A stretch of 64,000 bases of DNA from Dictyophora rubrovolvata (GCA_029959195.1 CP114124.1:434001-498000), one strand, 5' to 3'. Counted from the first letter of the stretch, positions 24,839-37,172 are shown. Translations and numbers: made by a program. Notes: generated from the letters alone by a model not told the origin.

Positions 24839-27800
24839 ATGGGTCATCCTATCACACTTGCTACGCAAGTCCAGTCTTGTATATTATGCTATAGCATAGT
24901 TTTACTGACGCGTTCAATTCAGATGGTGAGCAGGGCCACTAATTCAAAGCATAATCCATCGAGCGCAACTATTCATTTGTAACGCAGCTCATTAAGCCAG
25001 TGGGCCTTGGATTTTGAAGTAATTCATTACAACGTATATATATTCCAATCTTATCTGATGCCTTTTGACCAAGGGAAACTATGAGCGAATTATGCAAAGC
25101 ATAAAAATTGCGAAAGAGAGAGGCGCATCTCTTCGTGTGGGCCCGGAATTAGAAATCCCGTTCGTCCGAGTTATGCCTCTTTTCTTCTTTGTGTACTGAT
25201 TTTTGATAGTGGATATGGCTGCCTTGATCATTTCTCGGAAGGTTAGCTCCCCTTTATCAAGTCGCTAGAACTATCTGATATCCCTTTTCAGGAGATACCG
25301 TTCTGCATTCCTGGGAAATTCCAGCCAAAATTCTTGCATCTGAAGACGCTCGAGGGATCATGTGTGATATTGGAATGTACGGAAGCACCTTAAACATTAT
25401 TTAACTTTCGTCGCGGAACTGACTGCAACCTTTTACCATAGGCCAGTTGTCCATAAGAGCGTTATTTACAACTGCCGTGTCGTCATTAACGATGGGGAAA
25501 TTTTGCTTATTCGCCCAAAGCTATGGCTAGCTAATAATGGAAATTATCGTGGAATGAGGTATTTCACTCCGTGGGCTAAACATCGTCAATGGGAGGAGCA
25601 TTTTTTGCCTAGAATGATTCGAGAGGTTACAAAACAGGTAGCTTTCATATACGCATATTATTCACGGATTCCCTTGCCATTCTTTTACAGTCTAGTGTTC
25701 CATTTGGAGACGTTGTTATCAGCACCTTAGATACTTGCATTGGCATAGAGCTTTGTGAAGAACTCTTCACTCCGGGAAGGTTTGGTCCTTGTTCTATTAA
25801 TTAATATCAAGGTTCTGAGAATATGGCAGTCCACATATTCTTATGGGCTTAGATAGTGTAGAAATTTTTTCGAACTCAAGTGACAGCCATCACGAACTGA
25901 CGAGTAGAGCTCATCAAGGAAGCTACGTTGAAGGCGGGGCAATTTCCTCCTTTGTACAATCATAATTATGATGAAACTTGTTATTATAGCTCGGCGGCGT
26001 GTATCTATACGCCAATCAACAGGGCTGCGACGGAGACCGACTTTACTATGATGGCTGCGCCATGATTGCCTTGAATGGAAAAATAATAGCTCAAGGGACC
26101 CAATTTTCCCTCAATGACGTTGAAGTAATCACCGCAACGATAGACATTGAAGATGTCCGTGCTCATCGTGCTGTTATGAGTCGGAATATGCAAGCTGCAA
26201 ATACAGAACATTACCACCGCATTCAAATTGGCAAGGCTTTATCTTCGGGCACGTTGGAGCATGTTCATGATATACAATGGGCTAGATCGTTTGAACTCAG
26301 ATATCATTCGCCCGAAGAGGAGATTGCGTAAGTTCGCTATTATGTTTTAATTGGTTCGTGAGTCTGATGAAGGTGCTTATTTTAGCTTGGGACCTGCATG
26401 TTGGCTTTGGTATTATCTCAGGCGATCGCAGACACAAGGTTACTTCGTCCCTCTAAGTGGAGGTATCGACAGTTGTGCGACAGCGGTCATTGTATATTCC
26501 ATGTGTCGATTGGTAGCTGAAGCCGCCAACAGAGCTGGTATGTTGACTTCTCCGTATATTCCTTTGTTCTAACTAACTTTCCTCTCAAGACAAGCAGGTC
26601 ATTCAAGATGCCAGAAGATTCTGGTTATATTCCATCTGATCCACGGGAGTTCTGCAAACGTATTTTTCATACGTGTTACATGGAAACTGAAAACTCTAGC
26701 GCGGACACACGTGGCAGAGCTAGGCTTCTCGGGGACGCAATCGGAAGGTGTGCATGACTTGATCGTTTTGTATGAATCTCAGACTTATATTCTTGGCTTG
26801 GAAGCTATCACATTGATCTCAACATGGACTCTGTTGTAACTGCCATGCGGCGACTTTTCGCATTTGTCACCGGCTTAAAACCCAGATATAAAGCCCATGG
26901 AGGATCCAATGCTGAGAATTTGGCTCTCCAGAATATCCAAGTAAATTGTTCTTTTCGTGCTGATTCGCTTTGGTTTGTTTTTGAGTTGACATAGGCTCGG
27001 CTGAGAATGGTTATCGCATATATGTTTGCTCAGTTACTCCCTTGGGTCGTGGTCGTTCCGGCGGCTTACTCGTGCTGGGGAGTGCGAATGTTGACGAAAG
27101 GTGATGCCGTTTTAGTCACCACTCTTCTTGTTCACTGATTATTACGACAGTTTACGGGGATACTTAACTAAATATGATTGCTCGTCTGGTAAATAATCAC
27201 TTTATTGCCACCTGGGATACATTCGACTCTGTATTTCCAGCGGACATAAACCCTATCGGAGGCATTAGTAAAACAGACTTGAAAAATTCATTGTGTATGC
27301 TTCGGACACATTCAAACTGCCCATATTAAATAGGTAGGCACCATATGTTCCCTGACCTAATTTACTGTGTCAGTAATTCGTTCCGTTTAGCTTCTTGACC
27401 GCCATCCCGACGGCTGAATTGGAGCCTATTACAAAAACCTATGTGCAATCTGATGAAGTAAGTAACGACAAATCAGAGAAGGGGAGACAGAGCTGAATCT
27501 TTGACATAGGCTGATATGGGTATGACATACGAAGAATTATCGGTGTTTGGTCGACTCAGGAAGGTCGAGAAATGTGGGCCTTATAGCATGTTCACCAAGC
27601 TACCGCATCAATAGGGCAATTTTCTTTCCCCGCAACAGGTTCGGAATCACTATTAGTTAGTGCGTTTCGTTGACTAACGACGCGATTGCAGATTGCGACG
27701 AAGGTCAAACTCTTCTATTTCGAGTACGCTCAGAACAGACATAAGATGACTACTTTGACACCTGCGTATCATGCTGTACGTGTTTAAGACGATCAGCTCT

Positions 27801-28033
27801 AATGAACGTTAGGTTATCTGTTGAATGTTTAGGAATCATACAGTCCAGATGACAATCGTATGTTGAATTTGCTTTAATTGTTCACTTCAGAATTATCGAG
27901 ACTTTTTATAGGCTATGACCTGAGACCCTTCTTATACCCGTCTCGCTCCCCATTCCAGTTTAACAAGATAGATGCTGTGGCAGCTCTCGTACCCGATCGT
28001 TCTAATGCGCAATCAAAGGAAAAGACGGAATGA
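24839..28033 (+). pseudogene. QNS1: Broken glutamine-dependent NAD+ synthetase (QNS1) copy
   Basis: Homology covers the whole enzyme: the nitrilase-type glutaminase half ([28 protein letters not shown] with the catalytic Cys) and the synthetase half (PLSGGIDS P-loop, HGGSNAENLALQNIQARLRM, LGSANVDES, SADINPIGGISKTD). Most splice sites are still good. The frame is nevertheless broken at least five times: a deletion of about 14 bases near 25903 (between SHHEL and VELIKEAT), a deletion of about 20 bases near 26610 (DARR runs into PEDSGYIP in another frame), single-base losses near 27046 and 27287, and TGG to TAG at about 27613 (in the GNFLSP region). None can be removed by an intron. The normal product makes NAD+ from nicotinic acid adenine dinucleotide and is essential, so a working copy is expected elsewhere. 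Confidence 0.85.
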
Positions 28034-28145
28034 GATATGTATACCAAGGTTAAATTTGTATACATATATACGATGCAGTGATGTTGTGTCGTCCATAAAT
28101 AATGTTATAAATAAATTAAAGAAGGAATATACTCTATACGATGGT

Positions 28146-30476
28146 TTACTGTTTAGCAACGTTGAGTAACCGGGCAAACGTTCCTTGAACGACGACCTTT
28201 TTCATTATCGTTGGTTCCTCCGCTAGAGCAAAACACGTGTCAAGATCCGTTTGAGAAGTCTTTTTACAATAGATACCACTTACGATCCGTAATTTTCTCC
28301 TCTTTGACTCTACGCTTAACACGAGCTTTCATCAAACCTTCCACGAACGCCAAACAAGGCCCATGGACTTTTGCAAAATTCCAATACGACAAGTACACGA
28401 AACTCGGCGATGCCTCAAGTAATGACAAAACCATATCAACGACTTTGAAGTAGTCTTATAGTTCAGCAGGCGATTTGAATGCCGAGAAAAAAGCGTAAGC
28501 TTCTCCAATGTCCGTTTTTATCCGATCGATTCCGGAGGGAATGCGTAATTTGGAGGCGTTCCCGAGTGCTGTCAAGTATGTGATTAGGAATGTATCCAGT
28601 AGATCTTCCAATAGTAGTTGGAAGATGGATGGGTTGAGGTATATTTGGTAATCTGTCATATAATCTTGGAATGTCTCGGTGATTTGCGCCATGATCCTAT
28701 TATACCATGTCGATGTGAATAATCGCCCCGTTGCCGGTTTTAAGTCGTGGAATATCAAGTCGATCAGCGTTTGAGTACATTTCTTCGCAACGTCGAGATA
28801 TCCGTCGATGGCGTTGTTGAGCCGCTCGCCTATAATTGCTTGATATTTCTCGGACACTAAAGGTTCGAGACGTGCTGAGAGAACTTCAGCATAATCAGCG
28901 CTCTTGATTTGATCATTCGCTACCGCAATAACGTATTCAACAAGACCACCTTTGGCTTCCTCCGGTTTTTCGACTTGCTTTTTGAACTCGCTCTCGATGG
29001 TCTTGATACATTGCAACTGTGTTTGACGCATAACGCCATTACAATCCTCGATAACTTGGGCGGGGGTGGCCCCCTGCCCACTATTGGCTGCAAGATCGAC
29101 CTGTTGGTTGACCATTTGGAACATTATAACAGCACTCTGCATGCCATAAAGACCGTCAAGATCAACTTCTGGCGGTTGTTCACGTGCAGTGAAGTCCTTG
29201 AGTTCCGTTTTCATGATATTTCCGCTCCATTCATCTAATTTCTTCACAATCAAATTACGGTAGTCATCTATCAGCGATTGTTCCTTTCCATTTCTTGATT
29301 ATGTTGTTCAGAGTCTTGTGATACCCCCGAATATAGAACTTATAAATCTCATAATCGGGAGGAAAACAGGGTACGGCGTCTTCTTCAACGCGAATGATAT
29401 CTTGATATATCCATCCTAGACCGTCGATAAAAGCAGGGGGGTTGTTTTGGTCTTCGGCGTAGGCCCTTTCGAAGGCCTTTCGAATTGATTCAGCTATATT
29501 TTTCATCATATTTAATCTGTAGTGCTTCAGCTGCCGAGCGTTGGCCTGTAAAGACCTGAACCTAGATGCGGCGTCCACCTTTCCTGCTTTTTTCAACAGT
29601 TTGATAGCGATTGCCTAAATCAACATGGACGAGGGTTAAATCTAGCTATGGGAAAGATGGGAAGAAAAGCCAACTCTTTGATCTTCCAAGCCTTCCACTT
29701 CTGCGATTTTGCAAAGTTTGACAATCACCTCGGGATGACCTGCGCGAACAATAGGCAGAACATTACGCGATAGTGCGGTGATATAAACGTTGAAATCGGT
29801 GATGACCTTATCCAGTCGTTCAAAGCGTTGGTTCAAGACTTTGAGTGACCGTGATTTAGCCGATTTGGCTTGGTGTAATGTTTCGTTGCGGAATGTCTCG
29901 ATCTGGTGGTGAATAGGGAGTAGATTGATAGCCGGACTCAAGATGTTTTGCTGTTCGGCGTGGAGCATCTCAGCTAAGTCGTCTAGTTTTGAAGACATGT
30001 CTTGTAGGTTCCGGACCATTTCTTCTACCCGTTCAAAATTCCGATGTACGTTAGGTACCTACGAAGAAAACCGTTCTCCTCATAAATCGCGTGCTATCTC
30101 AAACAATAAAAAAAAAAAAGAGCGCACCCGACTAATTTGGTCAAACGTACTGACAGCATTCTGAGGATTGCTGTAATGTGCAAAGCAGCCATTTCATCCT
30201 TGATACTCTGAACATCATTGCGGGTGCTGAACAATCTCTGCAGCCCTTCTCTGGTTCTTTAACACCGCTCTTGAGCTTGTTATCGATAGAAGCCTTCTCT
30301 TTCTCGAGTTTGTTTCTGAATGCGATTATTTTGACGAGCACAGCGCTTACTATGTTCTGATGAGTATGTCGAGCCTTCCATAGGCATCGAAGTAACAGCT
30401 TATACGGAACCTCGTCTTGTTGTCCTGTTGTATGCATGCATTGCTCATCAGCGCTCCTGTGTGTGAATATCAATAA
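28146..30476 (-). pseudogene. SEC6: Broken exocyst subunit SEC6 copy
   Basis: Matches SEC6 from near the N-terminus (LVKIIAFRNKLEKEKASID) through FDQISR-VPNVHRNFERVEEM, NVLPIVRAGHPEVIVKL, FPPDYEIY, KKLDEWSGN, ADYAEVLSARLEPLVSEKY and GYLDVAKKCTQTLIDLIF to DPEEPTIMKKV at the end. It is disabled by frameshifting deletions near 30258 and 30150, a loss of roughly 45-50 codons with frame change near 29300 (between NNIIKK and KEQSLIDDY), an in-frame TAA at 28456-28458 (where family members have Glu before DYFKVVD), and a loss of about 15 codons near 28312. No clear start codon remains. SEC6 normally tethers secretory vesicles at growth sites. It lies tail-to-tail with the broken QNS1, 112 bases apart. 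Confidence 0.85.
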
Positions 30477-30579
30477 GCGATTTTAAGGTAAATAATATTA
30501 TTGTACAAATGATTAAAAGACTAATTGAAAGGAAACATCGAGTGAAAATGATAAGGAATTGGGTGGTAAAAAGAAAAGT

Positions 30580-32670
30580 TTAATGAACGTAACGCATCTC
30601 TCGTAAATAATTCAGAACATCACGCATGTGCACAGTTTGCATCGTCTTTGGACCTTTTGCGCCTTCTTCCACAGCAAGGCGAACGACTCCCCGGTGATAA
30701 AAATATACTACCGCTGCCATTGTTTTCGGGGAAGATTTAGGCAAGGAAGATACAACCGTTGTCGGAGGGGGCCCTTGAGAAGAATCTGAACTCGTTTTCG
30801 TAGAGGGGGGTGAAAGCCCAAGTGAATTTTGAGTAGACGCTGGCAGTGAATTTGATGATGACGACGATGACTCTAGGCTAGGTCTGTCGGGTGCGAGTTT
30901 TTGTTGCTGTTCCAGTAGCTGCCAGTTCTCCGTAGCCTCGTCCGAATTTCGCAATTTTACATTGTCGTCTGCCGTTCGTGATCGTGGCCGCGACGAAGGG
31001 CGAGGGCCTTTTGGTCTAGATTCCCGACGGGGAGGTCGGCCCGTTTGCCTATCGTCTTCCGAAATCAAATTTTCGTCACCCCATATAGTAGTCTCCCCTC
31101 TGCTATGACCGTGATGATGAGAGCGATGAGGCGAAGGGTGCTGTATGGGGGACGACGTTGAAGGGGTAGAAAATTCCCCGTCTTGTCTCCTTGCAGAATG
31201 GGGCAACGATGTTTGGGGGAGAGGAGGCGTGTGAGTGGTCGTTGCTTGGATACGACTTCCAGACGCGAGCGCTACGGCTGATTGTGTTTTTCGTATACTA
31301 CGTGTAGTAGGGCTGCCGTCGGATGATAAACTCTTGTCGTGACTGTTACCGAGGGAAGGAGGATGGAGAAAGCCTGTCAAGACATGATAAGCATAAAGAG
31401 GAGGATAAAAAAGCAAGGACGTGCCCAGATGTTTTTCCTCGATAGGAGATTCGTGCATGTTTGCTGGATTTAGAAACGTTGATTTTCTCAAAGGCTCCAC
31501 CTCTGAACTGAGATGTACTCTTTCATCGTCCTTGCTGGTCTTTTCAACGATGATTGTGTTACGTGATCGTACGACTTGGACGCCTTGTGTACGCTCAGTG
31601 TCCTACATACATACATATATGTGCCAATCAGCCAGTTGCCTCCGATTATGTTACATGGAAAACTTACAGAATTTTCATCGATAGTGGAGTGCATGATAGC
31701 GTCCTTGTCAAAGGATCTTTGATTTGAACCCTTGTAGTTATCCTTGGAAAAACTCCATTCTGACCCTGCAAGCGATGTCAGCTGGATTGGGTAAAGTGTT
31801 TCGTCTAGAATAAATTAAATAAGCCATCATATCCTGAAGTACCGTGGAAGTTTCCCAAGAGAACACTGTTATATGTATTAACATATTACCTTCAGCATTT
31901 AGACCGCCTATTACGCCTTCTGCTCTCTGTGCATTTGCACCATCAGTGTTTTGTCCGTCCATTCCAACTTCCAATATGTCGGTATAACCGGCTTTAAACT
32001 TGGGCTTCCACAGCCGTAGCATAGCTCTTGAACGTTTCACCGTGGTCCCACTTGTAGGCCCAATCGTTGAGACAGATACCGCGTTCTTCATGTGCCCGCG
32101 GGAAGACCGTTTGTGCTCCGCAAAAGTCATGACATTTGATGATGAGAGAGAGCGTCCTTTATGACTCGACGTAGGTGAAAGAAGGGGTGGTTGGTCGAAA
32201 AATATGAGTTCTTTGGGTACTTCTTCGCCCAAGCGTCGTTTGAGCTTCTCGAGTTTGACCCTACGAGCGTAAATCAAGGATGTAGATTTTTCTAACGCTT
32301 CGTCTTCGGACGGAATATTGTCGAGGGATGAATGTAGAGACAGGGTGGATTCGTTATTTGGCGGCACGGAGAGGCGAGATGACGATGACAGTGGCGGCGA
32401 CAACGGCGTGAGGGGAAGCTCTTTGTCTATGGAAAACTCCATTCGTTCAATGCCTCCCAAAGTCTCGTCTTCGGGGCCTAACATTTGACGTAGCTTGCGT
32501 ACAGACCTGACTCGCCTAGCGTGGCTTGAGTAAACATTAGTACTCGAAGCGGACAGGTCGGCGAAAGAAGAGATAGAACTTGAATGTGAGTGGAGCGTTG
32601 CTGGGGTGGTAATTGCAGAAGTAATACCGCTTTTAATGCTGGCTGGCCGGGAGTGAGCGTGGTCCCTCAT
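30580..32670 (-). CDS. Unrecognised Ser/Pro-rich protein, 646 residues
   Basis: Three exons join in frame (32670-31890, 31804-31668, 31602-30580). I do not recognise the family. The N-terminal half is Ser-rich with basic KLRQML and RVKLEKLKRRLGEE segments; a short conserved-looking patch (MLRLWKPKFKAGYTDILEVG) precedes the first intron; the C-terminal half is a long disordered S/P/T/R region; the last 50 residues are ordered-looking (AAVVYFYHRGVVRLAVEEG, then NYLREMRYVH). No membrane span or signal peptide is visible. The clean junctions and long open frames support a real gene, unlike its broken neighbour SEC6. Confidence 0.65.
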
Positions 32671-34140
32671 TGTCGAAATGGGAAGGGATGGATTCGATAG
32701 AATAAAAGGTGAATTTGAAGTTTAAGAAAAGAAAAAGTGCAATCTTGACTGCGCTAATTAAATTAAACTGGAACGTAGAAGAAAAGAGGAAGAAAGATTC
32801 ATCATGGATGGAAGAGCATCGGGTCGGCCCTTTTTTGAAGCTACCCTGACCGAAGTGACACATTTTTAGGCGTGCTCAAGCGGCGAGTAGTTGCCGATGA
32901 AGTTGCACAAACAAAATGTTTGCACTATTACTATATCGCGGATTTTCTGCGAAGTGATTGTGTCTCGTTAGCGACAGCAATCACATCATTTTGCAAAAGG
33001 AGTCTATAGAAACGAAATGTGGTCAGGTATCCGGAGCTAACGAGCAGACTACAGCCAATATGGCCAAATACAAATCTGGATCATCGCCTCACCTGCCCCA
33101 GTCAGCGAAAGAGAAAGCTAGGCGGATCTTGATTAGGGTTCCGAGACTACTCTGGGTTTGGGCCGGTAAACTCGATGAGTTGTGATTACATGCGATACAC
33201 CGCCGTCGTAAAACGCATGCGATGACGACTAATGACCGCCCCTTTCGACAATTAGGCCAACTTGGGGATTTCAAGTGGGAATGTCTCGTAGTTGCTGGTC
33301 CGCAGTTATTTGATCAAGCATTATAGCCAAACGAGGGAAGTGTCTCATGTCGTATGGACGAAGATCCGAAGCAGAGACCGACTCATACAGGGTTATCTAG
33401 GGTCATCTCTGGATATCTGCATACATATCTGCACATATTTGCATCAGCTCGAGGCAGGCTCGCGCGTACTAAGTGCAAGTGGCTGGAACGACGGATGGCA
33501 GTTGCAGGAGCATACTAAATGCTAAAGGCACATCAGATTCTTAGTCAGGAGCATCATGACAAGTTTGAAACGAACGCACATGACGGCACACGGTACAAAG
33601 AACCACTGGCAGGAACCTTCGAACTAAGTCAAATAGTACTAGTTAGAACTACGGAACTCCAAAAGGGGTCTCCTGTACAAATCGACGCCCATTTGCCAGT
33701 GACCTCAAAAACCGGATTTCTCTGCAGGACCCGCGTTGTATCCCTGGAACTCGACCACCGTGTTTCCTAATGATGAGTCCTCTATTTTTCTAGTTCTTTT
33801 GTTTCAAATGCTTTCAGCAAGTCCTGAGCTGTGTATCTTCCTTATAGCAATATCTTTGAATCCATATTAATGTCCTGCGCCGAGTCGCCGATCATAAAAT
33901 TGTTTTGTTTGCATCAGCCCTTTTTTTCTTTGTCGAGCTGTTTCCCCAAACAATCCAGAGGGTTTTCACAATCTCAGGCTTCGGATAGAAGTTAGCTCCA
34001 AACAAGTGCTTAAATTCTGTCGAGGAATCATCTTAGGGAACCCCGCCCCGCAACGCCTGTGTTTTACGCAAGTCTGAGACTATACTTGTACTACTTGTAA
34101 GTATGAACTCGAGCTTGGAGTAAGGTGCACGAGTATCCAA
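32671..34140. other. Intergenic, 1.5 kb, no gene seen
   Basis: Contains only short frames without family resemblance. The left part should hold the promoter of the 646-residue gene; the right end is the 3' flank of a GST gene. Confidence 0.4.
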
Positions 34141-35462
34141 TTAATCAACCTTCTCGAAACCGAAAATAGCTGCACCAAAGGCTCTGGTTTCTTCCTTCGA
34201 CAGTTTAGCTCTCCTGAAGGGAAGGTTAATGCAATGTATCTTTCACAGTTTCACAGTTCAGTGACACAGTGATAAATGAACTTACGCATCAGGATCCGTG
34301 CGTTCGGGAACCCCAACTCCCTTGTAAGTCTTTGGGCGGGCCATTATTCGCTCGAGCCAGTTTTTCAGATTCGGGTACTCCTTGAGGTCGATTTCGGCAC
34401 TAAACAAGGCAGTACGAACCCTTTACGCAATTCAACACTTTTTACAGAGGGATGATGGATTATGGCTTGTAGGTACGTACCACGGGCTTTGAATATTTAT
34501 AAGAGGGAGCAGTCCTATCAAAAAAAAAAAAAAAATGAAAATAAAAAGGTCAAAACTCACACAGCTTTGATGTCAGCCAAGCTATAGTGTGGGCCGACCA
34601 GCCATTCACGATCCTTCAAGCGTTCTTCAAGGACGGTGTATAGACGTCTTGTCTCATCCTATGAAAGTTAATTTTGTTCTCCAGCCAAATACTAATCATA
34701 CCTGATAGCGTTTGATAGCGTATGGAATATCTTCTGGGGCCAAACGTGTGAAATGACCGCTATGAACCGCTTAGTACATTTTCCTGAGTACTTATATTAA
34801 TCAAGCCTCACGCTTGGCCTTGCCTACGAGAGAAAAAATTCGGTTGTACCCATTCTCCAAAAGTTTTCAATCTACTTACATTGGTGCGAGTCCACCATGT
34901 GAGAAAAAAATCCATTGGAGTTGTTCGCTGTATAACTTAGGTTCTTTGACTGGGTCATAGGAGATTTTACGCTCAGTATCGAAGTGTTGCGCAACGTCTA
35001 AGCACAAGTCAAGGCTGAGAGAGAAAGTAGCGGTAGGAGCTTTAATCAACAACTTACATAGAAGAATGGCAGAAGATTCCCATACGGAGAAGTCGTCCTT
35101 GGAATGATCGATGAGAGCCGGAAGACGGCCTACACAAAGAAATAAGAACACGGAGTCAGTCTTCCATGAACAGGATGTCAATTATCAGCGCACCATTCGG
35201 ATTAATTTTCAAGTACCAGTCACTTTTCTGTTCTTTGTCTTTCAAAGAAAGAGTCTTGACATTATCTAGAATGCAATGCATAATAATCCACGATAGAAGG
35301 ACTAGCAATATACATGTGAGGTCTAATTCTTCAAGAGCCACAGGAACACACAATGCTGATAGTGAAAATGTACGTCGTGATCAGCTGGGACGAAATAAAA
35401 AGGAAGGAAAGAAACTAGCCTGCGGGTGACGGGCTTGCGTAAAGAGTCAGCGGAGAGGACAT
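34141..35462 (-). CDS. Glutathione S-transferase, Ure2p/GTT-like (copy A)
   Basis: A multi-exon gene whose exons read MSSPLTLYASPSPA, ALCVPVALEELDLTY, LSLKDKEQKSDWYLKINPNG, RLPALIDHSKDDFSVWESSA, DPVKEPKLYSEQLQW, RLAPEDIPYAIKRYQ and WLVGPHYSLADIK, finishing ERIMARPKTYKGVGVPERTD and RAFGAAIFGFEKVD. This is a thioredoxin-like N-domain with the glutathione-binding NPNGRLPALID and WESSAI blocks, then the helical C-domain. The first intron must be GC-AG (35356-35419). The same exon layout and about half or more of the residues are shared with copy B at 42.2 kb. Cytosolic glutathione conjugation or thiol chemistry is inferred from family. Confidence 0.82.
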
Positions 35463-36544
35463 AATAATGGTATAATAGTAAGCTCTGGGTGCGAAGAAGA
35501 CTCGAAAAGACTTTAAATACTTCAGAATTTCATTTCGTCAATATTGAGTCTGATAAACTGAATGCTCATGGGAGAATGCTTACACAGACTACGCAATGCC
35601 AAAACGATTTCAGTTCTCCGTTAATAGCGGCCCGATTTAAGAGGCTGATCGGATTGGCTATAAAGTTTTTCCAATACCAATCATATTTGAAAAAGTTCCG
35701 ATTTTCGAGCCACCTTTTGAAGCCGAATGTTCAAAGAAGAAAGAAGTTTAGAATCATTATTCATCCGACCATTTGGGGTGGACGGACCAACCCATTACCA
35801 CATGTCGAGCCCAGTCGGAGAAGAACGCTTGATTCGGAGCACCCAGTGCAGTCTAGTTTTGGAGTAGCTTCACATCAACTAAAAGGATTCAAATTTGGAG
35901 CTAAACCTTGATTCTTACTAATTATTTAATAAATGAGTCACTACTACCCACATCAGTGGAGGATTATTGGACCTTAGGGCCTTAGTTTTTGTCACTTGAT
36001 GCAGAGCTAGCCTGATTGCGTCGGTAAACGATAATTGATCGATGGTAAACAATTCTGTCTCGTCTCGTTCCTCGTGATGGTGTTCACGAACGAGCCGTGT
36101 GAGGAATGCGGAACAAGACCGCCAGGTGGGCGGGCTCCTTGCTCAGCGGATTCAAACGCCATCTCTCGGAGTGACACAAAAATATATCACCCAAGATGTA
36201 TGTGTAATTACGCGTATAATAGCTTGGTATAAAAACTGTAGTAATGAGGGTCTGGATGGGTTTGGTGGGGAGCGAGATTTGAACAACGGAACGGACTGGT
36301 GAAGGCCGTAGTCAAATTAAAATAGGGCAATAATCAGTAGCGATGACATTACCACTCGCATCAATAAAATTCGCATCGAAAAATTTATCGAAGCTGGTCG
36401 AGTAAAGTATAGATACAATAAAGACTATTGGCTCATAAGATGTACGTCGAATCCTTCCCGCCTGTTTTTGCCAAGTCCGAGCTGCCGCGAAATGCGAACA
36501 GTGTTGAAGAAATAGCAAAGACATTAGAAAGGAGGATACGAATA
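35463..36544. other. Intergenic, about 1.1 kb, no gene seen
   Basis: A 140-residue plus-strand frame (35489-35911) has no family features. Otherwise AT-rich spacer between the GST promoter and the 3' side of the U2 gene. Confidence 0.4.
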
Positions 36545-36735
36545 ATCCCCCGACGACACAAACCAATGCTGCAGCAGTAAGGTCATCATACTCAATGACT
36601 TGCAAGCAGAGGTCAAAGAGCGAGGGCGACAAAAATTGGCTAACCAATGATGACCGCTGTGCGGCCATTTTAGTGGTTAAACTAAAAAGAACAGATACTA
36701 CACTTGATCTAAGCCAAAAGGCCAGAGTGGTGAGG
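36545..36735 (-). ncRNA. U2 spliceosomal snRNA
   Basis: The minus strand reads TCTGGCCTTTTGGCTTAGAT followed by CAAGTGTAGTATCTGTTCTT, the almost invariant 5' region of U2, including GTAGTA, which pairs with the intron branch site. Next come stem-loop IIa (TTTTAGT...ACTAAAA), stem IIb (GGCCGC/GCGGTC) and an Sm site AATTTTTG at about 36630-36637, then 3' stem-loops. A TATA box sits about 30 bases upstream. The 5' end is uncertain by a few bases and the 3' end by tens of bases. U2 defines the branch point in pre-mRNA splicing; the branch sites in this window (ctaac, tactaac) fit its guide. Confidence 0.9.
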
Positions 36736-36760
36736 AAACCGGGGTTTCCAGGCTGCTCCT

Positions 36761-36766
36761 TTTATA
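36761..36766 (-). promoter_or_regulatory. TATA box of the U2 snRNA gene
   Basis: TATAAA on the minus strand about 27-30 bases before the inferred U2 start. Confidence 0.6.
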
Positions 36767-37172
36767 CCCACAGTGAGGGTCGTGCACGGACCACCTTGAT
36801 TGTGCGAAAGGCGTAAATCTGTGACAGAGTCAGTACTGCTCACCTAAGCTAGTCACAGTAGTAAGATGCCGCCCGCGATCACTCAACCACACCATTTCGT
36901 TTGTCAGGATACGAAAACGGGCTCCCCCTCTTCGTAAAACAAAAGTACGTCCCCAACCCCCCTTGAATCTCTTATTTGTTGCTCTCTTCGTCTTCTGTGA
37001 TGAATTCTTTGAACAAATTTGCACGTCAGTCTGAATCAAGTTGTCTTCAATGGGGACAGCTTGACGGATGTCAAAAATGTCGCGTTCTTTTCTGATCATT
37101 TCGAACTAAATCTATCTGCGTGTTTTTGTTTGAATAAATCATTGATTGGACTACTTGCCTTTTATTTCCAGT
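36767..37172. other. Upstream region shared by U2 snRNA and the ELMO gene
   Basis: About 400 bases separate the U2 TATA box from the ELMO start codon; nothing else was recognised. Confidence 0.35.

Noticed and set aside
35489-35911. 140-residue plus-strand frame in the GST-U2 spacer
   Set aside because: No family features; AT-rich chance frame.
36312-36668. 118-residue minus-strand frame with a membrane-like segment
   Set aside because: Its first half is the U2 snRNA itself; the rest looks like chance AT-rich sequence.
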